A stretch of 64,000 nucleotides of DNA. It comes from Bryoerythrophyllum caledonicum (lineage: Eukaryota; Streptophyta; Bryopsida; Pottiales; Pottiaceae). The position numbers were made by a program, and so were the translations under genes. Each line of letters opens with the position of its first letter. Positions within the stretch are counted from its first letter, which is position 1. The stretch covers positions 2,234,501-2,298,500 of the forward strand of contig OZ020521.1 of the NCBI GenBank assembly GCA_963971425.1, read 5' to 3'. Below the pieces are notes generated by a model, which worked only from the letters and a program-made list of their open reading frames with translations, was not told where the DNA came from and made no database searches. Shown here in pieces: positions 10,589-19,376 of the stretch.

Positions 10589-11086
10589 TTAAATACATAA
10601 TAAATCAAAGGCTACACTCACGGGAACTTCTGGATCTTTAGATAAGAAGTCAGGAAAGAATACTTTGCTCTCTAAGTTTTGTTTACTATAAACAAAGATA
10701 TAAGTTTCTTGATTAAACTTGTATCCGTTCCAAGCCCCTAAGCCTCTAGAAATTAATGGTTGTGTTTGAAGTTTCAATCTACCATATTGAGCAAAAAGGT
10801 AGTGTAGTTGATATTTTAAATATAAAGTCTTTTTCTTGACAATTACTTCATTAAAACCCTCACCCTTATTCCACACTTTGTTTAAAATTAATTGTTTAAT
10901 TTCTAAGGGTAGTTGTTCAAATTTTTCATTAAATGATTGATCAATTTTTAGGTGAGCCCCATAAAATTGAAATCCTTGTCCGTAATACGCACCTCTATAG
11001 ACACGATAAAGGGCGCTAAACAAATATGGACCACTAAAGAAGTCACTCAAAGTTTCTTCAGAAACCTCCCATGGAAAAGTAGACAT
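10589..11086 (-). CDS. Leader ORF 1 of the Ty3 element (165 aa, unknown)
   Basis: This is the first coding frame after the primer-binding site. The first ATG in frame is at 11086 (MSTFPWEV). It is rich in Tyr, Phe, Gln and Lys and has no zinc site or membrane helix. I do not recognise the family. Being the first ORF on the genomic RNA and intact in an element with an intact pol suggests selection, but that is inference. It does not resemble the three smaller ORFs that follow. Confidence 0.55.
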   Translation of the reverse strand: MSTFPWEVSEETLSDFFSGPYLFSALYRVYRGAYYGQGFQFYGAHLKIDQSFNEKFEQLPLEIKQLILNKVWNKGEGFNEVIVKKKTLYLKYQLHYLFAQYGRLKLQTQPLISRGLGAWNGYKFNQETYIFVYSKQNLESKVFFPDFLSKDPEVPVSVAFDLLCI

Positions 11087-11287
11087 GTTGTAACAACATG
11101 TCTTCACTCTTTACAAATTTTAATTTTTTAATTTTTTAATTTTTAATTTTTTTTATTTTTTTAAATAATGTTTTTCAGAGTTTATAACTTCACATAAAAC
11201 TAAATGCTATGATAGTTTACTTAAGTAATTGACTTAAGTTTGACAGCTTTCCTAATTAAAATTACTTAAAAAAACTTGACGGTACCA

Positions 11288-11305
11288 TCCCCAGCATGGT
11301 CGCCA
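11288..11305 (-). promoter_or_regulatory. Candidate tRNA primer-binding site of the Ty3 element
   Basis: The minus strand reads TGGCGACCATGCTGGGGA, i.e. complementary to a tRNA 3' end TCCCCAGCATGGTCGCCA ending in CCA. The pattern resembles plant tRNA-Arg 3' ends with a few differences. It begins six bases inside the LTR edge at 11312, the right place for minus-strand priming. Confidence 0.6.
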
Positions 11306-11311
11306 AAAAAA

Positions 11312-13302
11312 TGTGGAGTGATTTTTCACCACTCTAATAAAACACCCAAGTGTACCCACACCTCATAGGATTCGTTACGGGGATGATCATACGCCTAGTT
11401 TTAAGTAATTGGAGATTAATTGTGTCGTTAAAGCTATCTTTTTGGTTAATTCTTAAGGTTATCTATCTATTTCTAGGAAATTAGGGCTGTTAGCATTACT
11501 CTTAAGGGATCCACAAACAAAGTCTAAACCCCAAGGATCTCTCGTGCCTTAAGACGGAACATTAGTCCTTTTAAGATTGTGCTTATGCCACTAATCCTTA
11601 AACACTTGCCACACTGGGCTAATGGAAGTTTCCATTAAGTCTCATTGCATGGGTTCTTTAATTACAATCTTAAAGAATTCAAATTCTTACCTCATGCAAA
11701 AACGCTCCACTTTTCACGTCCGTCCACTGGGTCCACGTGATCACGTTCTTAAGACAATGGTTAGTCTCAAAAATCCCATACACAAGTTAACTTAAGTCTT
11801 AAAGGGTTCACCTCTTAAGTCTCCACTTAAGTTCTCTTACCCACAATTATCCCTTAAAGACCACGGTGTTCCACACTTACTCGTACCACTTAGTCTTTAA
11901 GATGTCTGAATTTTACTTAAGGCTTCTCTCTTAGTCGGGTCCATGTTCTTAAGAACACAGTTTCTGTCCTTGAGTTCTTAAGCACTTCTTTTCTTACTTA
12001 GGACTGATTCTTAAGAACCTGCACTGTCTAGACCAATTCAGTCCTACAGTGTTCTTAAGTTTCTGTCTTTAAGACTTCCAGAACCGGGAGTGCATCTCAC
12101 TGAATGCCAATATTGTCCCGTATTCTCACTCATACGAACCTTTAAGTCCAAGCCCTTAAACTTAAGGGTCTCATGGTACTTAAGGTCTCACTCCTCATAA
12201 GCTTATGTATCCAAACTTGGACTTAAGATTCTTAAGTTTCTATGTTTTCTTCTTAAGTCTTTCTTTGGGATTTGTTCTTTATTTTCTCTCTTATGATAGA
12301 TTCTTAAATACTCACAACTTAGTCTACCTTAGAGAATCCCTTCTATTAAGGTTAGACTTAATGCCAATTTTTTGTATGCATAATATGACACTCTTGCCAT
12401 GCATCAAGGTATGCCACTCTTGATGTTTATTGCATAAATTGCATTAACATGAATAAAAACTCCACTCTTATTCTTATGATACTCAAGTTATGCTCACTCA
12501 CACTCGAGATCTTATTAAGTACTTATGCATCACACATCTCATGCACTAAGTCACTTAATTTCACATTATCTCCATTAATCTTCACACTCATGATTAATGC
12601 TCCAACACACACACACACAAGGTCACACCCACGACCTTAGTAGTTAGGGTATTTCCCTAACTTATTCCATGAAGAATAAATATACAATGCATTCATGCAT
12701 AAGAATTTTATCCACAATTAATACCTAATGCATGCAATTGCATTTACAACACACAATGTCAAATTTATGCAATGAAGTTCACATAATATTGCAATTATAC
12801 ATATGACTCAAGTCACAAGACTCTACATATGCAAATTCAATAACAATTATATATTCATATATAAAATTAAATACTCTTACAACATTAAGAGTCATCAACT
12901 AGCTCTTTCACCTAAAGCTAGGGCTCACTCCAATCTTCCTCCAAGGAATTTCTATGGTAATGGCCAAGAATGCTAAAAATTCAAGCTAGTCATTCTACTC
13001 AACATCCAAGAGGTACAACTCTTGGAAAGAGGTTTTCCCTAGTAGTATTAACCATTAAGATTAATTCCACTAAATCTTCACATCTCTTCATATCCATTCA
13101 TGAAAAGGTACACTCTACCCGAAGGGTGTGAGTTCAACCCTTTTCCCATTATTTCCATATTCTTGGATATGAATAGGTACTTTTCAATTAATTAACTACT
13201 TAGTGTAAACTTAATCATTAATTATCTAATTCTCCATATATCTACAATCCTTTTTACACTTAATTTTCGGAAAAAATCTATTTTTGTCATTTTGGCTCTA
13301 CA
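11312..13302 (-). repeat. 5' long terminal repeat of the Ty3 element (candidate limits)
   Basis: The segment begins TGTGGAG next to the primer-binding site and ends CTCTACA on the plus strand, giving TGT...ACA ends. The right limit is supported by a relic at 27640-28367 that shares the last ~100 bases and stops at the same CTCTACA. The left half is full of CTTAAG motifs; the right half is AT-rich. No identical partner LTR is visible at the other end, so limits are provisional. It carries no convincing ORF. Confidence 0.5.
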
Positions 13303-13375
13303 ACACTCTAAGTGCTTGAATCTGTATACAGAACTATACTAAGAAGGACAAGCACAGAAGTTACCTCGAGTCGAG

Positions 13376-14839
13376 CTAAAGTGCATGACCTTGGTTAAGA
13401 TTAATTACCTCAAACTTCTTATCATTGGCAATCTCCACTGCCGTTCTCCGACCTGATCTATGGGACCCGTGAATGCCTGCGGTGGAGTGCTTCGGCATCG
13501 GTCTTCCAGCTTGGATCCACAACGCGCGAGAGCCAAGGATATTTGTTGCCCACGTCGGCTTGAATTGGACCAAGTGATTTACGCGATTATAATACGCGGA
13601 AATCTTCCGCAGCTTCTCAGGGTCCTCCGTGCAGACAATGTAACACTGCCATGTTCGGAAGTGCCTTCTCATAACCTCCGGTACGTTGCCGTTTATCATC
13701 GACTTTGATGCAGCAACGCTGTGCTGGCCGTTGATGATATAGAAGTTGCAGTCGCTGAGCTCCTCAACCTTTGTTGGCATATGATCGAGCTTGGGCATGA
13801 CGCAGAGAGTCTGCTTCTGCGTCTTGTCCGGCATTTCGAGGTAGTAATGCTTCAACTCCTCCATACCGCGAGGTTCGAATGCACGGATCGTCCACTCCGG
13901 CGGTGCATTATGTAGCCTCATCACATCAAGCTCGATCTTCATCTCTCTGTCTCCTTGGAAAAAACAGCTCTGACACTCCGTCCAGAATTTCTGATATATC
14001 TGTTGGACGTTGGTGTAGTCTGTTACCTCTCCGAACCCGAGCGCCGAAGGGAGTTCCAACAGTGCAGAGGCCATCGAATTGGCCAACTCTTCCTCTGAAA
14101 CGAGTTTCGTCTTCTTCCTGGAAGAAGTCTCCGGCTTCTTGGCAGCTGAGCGCTTCTTGACGGGAGACGCGGACAGCGGGTTGCGCAGGGTGCTTCGACT
14201 TGCTCTTGCACCTGGAGTTCTTACCGGTACCGATGCTTGACTTATATTCTGGCTACCTGTTACGGCACCAGAAACTACCGAAAGTTCTATTGGGCGCCTA
14301 GACGCGATTAATTTCGCCTTCTCAAGAGCGGCAAAAGTACTCATTCTGGAAAGAATGACGCGGAGTTTGTTCGCGACAGCCTTTGCTTTCAGCGGCTGAC
14401 CACTACTAGTCTCCCATTTCTTTTGGGAGATTTCCTGGTCGACCTGAGCCACTATGTCATCAAACTGTGACCCCCTCAGAGAACTGACTAAGTCGAAGAT
14501 ACAGAAGGGAGACGAAGTATTGTTCACTACAATAGTGAACATATAAGGATCGATAGACTCAGTGGTTGTCTCACACGACAACTTCACTATATCGTTATCT
14601 TCGTGGACTACATCAATGATTTTGGTCTTGAAGTCGATGTGCTGGGGTTCGTGGATATCACCAGCGAAGGTCTGACCAAACACTAGATTCTCAGTGTAGG
14701 GGGCCCACAGCAGCGTCCACTTCAGTGTCATCGAAGGATCCTTGAGCTCCCAACAATCTAAGTGGTTGTTGTCGTCTCCATCGTCATCGTCAATGTCGAC
14801 AGGCTTTGGCTGGAAGAAGTGCTGCAGTTGAGACACCAT
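13376..14839 (-). CDS. ParB/sulfiredoxin-like (GQH motif) protein, 487 aa, possibly 3'-truncated
   Basis: The first ATG in the frame is at 14839. Upstream codons lack ATG, and CAG before the start region could be a splice acceptor. Residues ~230-255 are Lys/Arg/Ser-rich (KKRSAAKKPETSSRKK), like a nuclear signal. Around residue 370 lies FYIINGQHSVAASK, which matches the hydrophobic strand plus [DN]GQH[RS]-x-x-A signature of ParB/sulfiredoxin-fold domains (ParB N-domain, DndB/DGQHR-type). About 60 residues later comes a conserved-looking WATNILGSRALW block. The fold assignment is inferred from the motif. DNA binding, nucleotide hydrolysis or nuclease activity are all possible. The last codons follow GAG|GTAATT, a plausible splice donor, and the ORF ends 74 bases before the retrotransposon LTR, so the true C-terminus may be elsewhere or lost. 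A copy of the local palindrome overlaps its end (centre 13370), and more lie upstream of its start. Confidence 0.6.
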   Translation of the reverse strand: MVSQLQHFFQPKPVDIDDDDGDDNNHLDCWELKDPSMTLKWTLLWAPYTENLVFGQTFAGDIHEPQHIDFKTKIIDVVHEDNDIVKLSCETTTESIDPYMFTIVVNNTSSPFCIFDLVSSLRGSQFDDIVAQVDQEISQKKWETSSGQPLKAKAVANKLRVILSRMSTFAALEKAKLIASRRPIELSVVSGAVTGSQNISQASVPVRTPGARASRSTLRNPLSASPVKKRSAAKKPETSSRKKTKLVSEEELANSMASALLELPSALGFGEVTDYTNVQQIYQKFWTECQSCFFQGDREMKIELDVMRLHNAPPEWTIRAFEPRGMEELKHYYLEMPDKTQKQTLCVMPKLDHMPTKVEELSDCNFYIINGQHSVAASKSMINGNVPEVMRRHFRTWQCYIVCTEDPEKLRKISAYYNRVNHLVQFKPTWATNILGSRALWIQAGRPMPKHSTAGIHGSHRSGRRTAVEIANDKKFEVINLNQGHAL

Positions 14840-15030
14840 CCTGTCCCTCTCAGATCTGTACAAACACGAAACGGAGCACAAATATTAGATTGTTTTAATA
14901 ATCATCCGAATAGGATGGCGAGGTCACACATTAGCTCGACTCGAGTTAATGCGTAACTAAATACAAGTATGTAAATAATGCTCTGCAAGAAAATCTAGTC
15001 AATTTGACCGTTCGCTTAGACGCTTACAAT

Positions 15031-15193
15031 CAACTCATGCCTGCTTCTCGTTCAACTCTCAGAACTGTGAAAGAGCTTCAGGTCACGCTCAAATCACTCA
15101 CGAACCTCACTCTTTGAGGTTCTCAAGTGGTTGAAGCGGGACTGAAGCTCTTGCACGATTTATGAGAGGTGAACGAAAAGTAGACGTGAGTTG
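15031..15193. repeat. Long fold-back (hairpin) repeat, copy 1
   Basis: Left arm starts CAACTCATGCC and right arm ends GACGTGAGTTG. The ~79-nt arms are about 80% complementary around a CTCTT loop. A similar hairpin follows 324 bases downstream. It could be a degenerate inverted-repeat transposon end or a small-RNA precursor. No coding content. Confidence 0.65.
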
Positions 15194-15354
15194 AGTTAGG
15201 AGACTGCAATTACACCAATGTATCAATGTTGTATTCAAGTTTTAGCTTCATATTTAGCTCGACTCGAGCTAAGGTGCTCATGCATGGATTGCATAGCTGA
15301 ACAGTTCTGACACTTACAATATTCATTCAAACGAATTTCCTATACATCTATTTT

Positions 15355-15516
15355 CAAATCATGGCTACTTCTCGTTTAACTCTCAGAACTGCGAAAGAGC
15401 TTCAGTTCACCCTTAAATCACTCACGAACCTCACTCTTTGAGGTCCGCAAGTGGTTGAAGCGTGACTGAAGTTCTTGCACACATGTGAGAATTTAACGAG
15501 AAGTGGACATGAGTTG
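15355..15516. repeat. Long fold-back (hairpin) repeat, copy 2
   Basis: Same design and sequence family as 15031-15193, including the shared blocks AACTCTCAGAACTG, GAAAGAGCTTCAG and ACGAACCTCACTCTTTGAGG. Arms again pair along ~78 nt. The two copies have diverged from each other but both keep the fold-back. Confidence 0.65.
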
Positions 15517-15797
15517 GGTCGTCGATATCATTGGTTTACTATACCTTTGGAGTGTTTAAAGTCCGAGTGTTGTTGTGTTTGAGTTGTTTAAGTTTATTGT
15601 CATACACTTTAGCTCGATTCGAGGTAAAGTGTGTTGGCTTTACTGGAAGGCCATGACATTTTTCAGACCGAGAGTTTGAAAGTAGTCATTCTGATTACTG
15701 TTTCTGTAGCCGGCTTTGGCGCAACCATAGACGTATTAAGTCGAACATTTCTGTTCGACTCAAGCTTTACAGGGTGTCCATTGTGAACTATTGATCA

Positions 15798-16138
15798 CAC
15801 TTTAGCTCGAGTCGAGCTAAAGTGCCCTCTCCAGTGTGCTTCATTGGCCATAGTTTACCTCGAGTCGAGTTTAAATGTAGCCTAAAGAGCACTGGAGAGC
15901 GCACTTTATCTCGAGTCCAGGTTAATGCAGCCACAAGAGCACACGGGGGATCTCACTTTAGCTCGACTCGAGCTAAAGTGTGGGCCATATTGCTCAGTGG
16001 TGGCCCCACTTTAGCTCGAGTCGAGCTAAAGTGTGGCCCATTTTGCACAGTGGAAGCCCACTTTAGCCCGAGTCGAGCTAAAGTGTGGACAGTAGTGCAA
16101 TATCGATGTCCCAGTTTAGCTCGACTCGAGCTAAACTG
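15798..16138. repeat. Palindrome array 1: seven units at ~52-bp spacing
   Basis: The centres lie at 15811, 15864, 15915, 15967, 16020, 16072 and 16125, giving steps of 53, 51, 52, 53, 52 and 53. Each unit is built from half-site CACTTTAGCTCGA, a central G or C, and the complementary arm. The last unit has CAG...CTG in place of CAC...GTG, so both arms changed together. The ~25-base spacers are related to each other in direct or inverted orientation. The array lies ~960 bases upstream of the ParB-like gene. Extra single copies lie at centres 13370, 14940, 15263 and 15618. Confidence 0.9.
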
Positions 16139-16364
16139 TGTTCATTGAAGAGCTTATTTATTGCAGTTTGTGCAGATCCGTCTTTCGTTATATGATATTG
16201 AAGGCGTAGGGTTTAGGGCTCCTGGGTGAGAGCATGGCTTTTACCTTTCAGCCATTGATTATGAACCTGAATCCCAGACAAATTCTGCTGGAACTAGAAG
16301 TCCTGCAACAACAATAACAAACCCACACACACAAAATCAAACAAAGTAGCACATGGAAACCAAC

Positions 16365-16600
16365 ACATTGAAATCATTCACAATGAAATCAGCACTTTCA
16401 AATGAGCACATTGAAATTAACACATTGAATTCAGCACATTGAATTTAGCAATTGAAACCACGACATTGAATTCAATGTGCACATCTAAACTAGCACAAAC
16501 CAGCACATTTAAACTAGCACAAACCACGACAAATAACCACAAACCACCACAAACCACCACATTCAAACTACCACATTCAAACCACCACATTGAATACACA
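16365..16600. repeat. Short degenerate tandem repeat (CACATTGAA units)
   Basis: Repeats of the type GCACATTGAAATCA pass into ACCACAAACCACCA. Units are ~12-16 bases and imperfect. ORFs across it on both strands are repeat-derived. Confidence 0.6.
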
Positions 16601-16814
16601 ATCTCATCTACCTTCTCACACATACATCAAAAGCAATGCTATCATACTGTTTCAATACATCATATCTAAAGCAAAACTACACAAATATCAAAAGAAATGC
16701 AAGTCTGAATGAGTGCAGTTACCTTTAAAACTATGAAATCCGACTGAAAAAGCTGCAAGTCTTGTTCCTTCTTCACGTCAATCCTCCGAGCACCGCCGTT
16801 TCAGACTGTACGTG

Positions 16815-16955
16815 CTCACAGAAACTCGCAGAAACTCACAGACACTCACAGAAACTCCTAGAAACTCACACATTCACAGAAACTCCTAGAAACTCACACA
16901 AACTCACAAACTCACAGAAACTCACAGAAACCCTCACAATCTCACACAAACAGCC
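16815..16955. repeat. Short tandem repeat (ACAGAAACTC units)
   Basis: About a dozen imperfect ~10-11-base units of ACAGAAACTC/CTAGAAACTC. No gene is seen between 16140 and 18200 apart from these repeats and a GC-richer block at 17280-17420. Confidence 0.6.
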
Positions 16956-18041
16956 CTAAACTCCAGCGCTGCAGTGGACACGAACTCACACAATTAAGAA
17001 TCACACGTCCTACAAACCCTATCTGCAGGAAACCCTAACGTCCACGAAAGCCTAAACGCACGAAAGCCTAAACGCAGCAGTACAATATACACAAACATAA
17101 CAGACCCTGAACATTACGAAACCAACACAAACCGCAAACTCGCCTCAGAAAACAACAACGCCTAGACAAACACACACAAAACCACGACGAACCAACGCAT
17201 AAACGCACAACCCTCACAAAACAAGAACGTACACGGACACACACAAAACTCACAGCAACGAAAAGGAAGAGAAAATGCGAGCGCCAGGAGTTTCTAGGGT
17301 ACCTTCGGGGGCACCTAAAGTCGTGAGGGTCGAAACCCTGTGGCCGTGTGGTGCTCCCGAGATACCCTCGGGATACCCTTCGTGATATTCGGGTGAGACC
17401 CTCGGATATTTTAGATGGATGCACCACAAATTATTCACCTTAATTATTGATACCCGGAGTTTCAAGAAGCCATTTTAATCTTTCTAATGTAAGTTCTAGA
17501 TATTACGCGCGTGTTGTATTTCTGTACTCGTAAATTTCCTACGCAATTTTTCTTGGCCATTAACACTACAATTTTGCATATTCTGGGGCAACGAACAGAT
17601 AGCAAAAGAAATGTGATTATTTCCAATTTCATTCGTATGATCTCAATTAAAACTTCTAAATTGGCATTTTCTCAATAATACACAAACTTGGATTGGACGG
17701 AAGTGAACGATTATAGTGTTTACTGTTACAAATAGAATTATAGTGTTTAGTTTTCTGTCATGCTTTCAGTGGATCAGTTGGCTTTCACTTGACTCGATTT
17801 CAATTTCTGCATTGGAGAAGGAGTAAATTCATTACCATCGATGTATATAAGTTCCTCCTACACCAATTATTAGGTGAAGCACACTTAAGAGAGTTTTAAA
17901 GCTACAATTTTAAGATTCTATTACTTTGAATTCACGTTTTGATTATTTATGAGTTTGATATTATATACTTTGAGAATCGAACTGACATTAAGTATGTTAA
18001 GACCACATCTTGCAATTGTATAATTATAAAATAAATGTCGG

Positions 18042-18143
18042 TGCACACTTTAGCTCTATTGGAGCTAAAGTGTGCATATTTTCTTTTTAGTTTCCTACAT
18101 TTCCTGATGGTGCACACTTTAGCTCTAATAGAGCTAAAGTGTG
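18042..18143. repeat. Two perfect 15-bp-arm inverted repeats of the TTTAGCTC family
   Basis: The first has arms 18042-18056 and 18062-18076 (TGCACACTTTAGCTC, loop TATTG). The second has arms 18113-18127 and 18129-18143 (CACACTTTAGCTCTA, centre A). They share the TTTAGCTC half-site of the two arrays but have a different centre, so they are a subfamily. Related copies lie near 20148, 20820, 20880, 26930 and 27020. Confidence 0.8.
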
Positions 18144-18203
18144 AATTTTTTCTTTACTTTTCACTTCATTTTGCTTTTACTTTAACGGTACAAATCCAGT
18201 AGT

Positions 18204-18593
18204 TAGAGCATCTCCACCCCTGACGGGGAATTTTCCACGCCAACGGGAAGGTGCCCAAGTTTGAGATGAAGGGAGGGGGGTTTACCCTTTTCCCCCCGCA
18301 CCGTCCCCGAATTGGCCACTGTGAGGGAACGCCAGCGCCCAACACTTACGCCATAGTAGGCTAATTTGTTTTGGGGTTTTTATTGATTTTTTTTAATTCC
18401 CTCGTGTAATTACATGATTGAACACATGCTCCCGGGGAATTTTAGTCTCCCCTGTACTTTCTGTAAATTTATTGTTTAGAAGAACCGGCGCCGCCACTCC
18501 AGTGGGCCGATACACCGGCCTAGGCCTCACGGAGTGGGCTTTACCGTGTTTATTCTCGCATCCCGGTCCCTCGGCCCCGGTGGAGATTCTCTA
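18204..18593. mobile_element. MITE-like element (~390 bp)
   Basis: Left end TAGAGCATCTCCACC and right end GGTGGAGATTCTCTA are inverted repeats with one mismatch over 15 bases. The interior is GC-richer than its surroundings and non-coding. The class is uncertain (hAT or PIF/Harbinger-like) because no clear target duplication is visible. Confidence 0.55.
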
Positions 18594-18607
18594 TTTCTAG
18601 TACACTA

Positions 18608-19376
18608 CTAGCAATTGGCGCTTGCGTTGCAACACATTAGTTCAACCATTTTCATGTAGTTTTTAAATCACAAAATATTAAAAAAAGAAAGGTAACAACA
18701 ATCTACATAAAATATAAATATATCTTTGAAACCTATGCATGAATTTTAATAATGTAATAGAATAGAATAGAAAAAAATTAATTACGTTTTAGATTTTTTT
18801 GCATTTTAACATGGAATTTCAAAAAGGTTATGAACGTCAAATTTGTAATTAAGAGTTTCAAATTTATTTTGGGTAAGCACAAATTGCAACACACAAATGC
18901 AAATTTCACACACCCACAAACTCAACTTGCAATTACAATCTCAATTTTATACACCCACAAACTCAATTTGCAATTACAATCTCAAAACTTGCAATCTCAC
19001 CTCAAAACTTGTAATTTCAATCTCCACAACTCGAATATGCAATTTTGCAACTCCAACTTTGTATGCCAACCTCCAAGATCACAACTCCAACTTCATTGCG
19101 TGGTTTTATATTACAAACTATATTAAAGAAAAGGTAACATGATTCACTGTGCGGTTGGCTACACCGTTCCTAGCAATTGGCGCTTGCTTTGCAACGCATA
19201 TGTCCAACCACTATAATGTCATTTTTATAATACAAACTATAAATAATTAAAAGGTAACATGGTTCACTGCACGGTTGACTACGCAATTAACTGCGCGTTT
19301 GACTGCACTGTTTATGTAGTTCACCGCACGGTTGACTACGTGGTTCACTGCGTGGATTATGATTTTAGTAGTATGA
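18608..19376 (-). mobile_element. Non-autonomous Helitron, copy A
   Basis: Read on the minus strand, it begins TCATACTACTAAAATC and ends in CTAG, inserted between A and T. About 10 bases before CTAG is a hairpin (GCGTTGC, loop AAA, GCAAGCGC with one bulge). These are the canonical Helitron termini. It has two 41-bp tandem units (18917, 18958) and a second internal CTAG terminus near 19170, suggesting a fused mini-Helitron. No RepHel gene. Confidence 0.8.

Noticed and set aside
15798..16138. CRISPR-like array (regular ~27-bp repeats with ~25-bp spacers)
   Set aside because: Spacers are related to one another in direct or inverted orientation, repeats are full palindromes, there are no cas genes, and the context is a plant nuclear genome.
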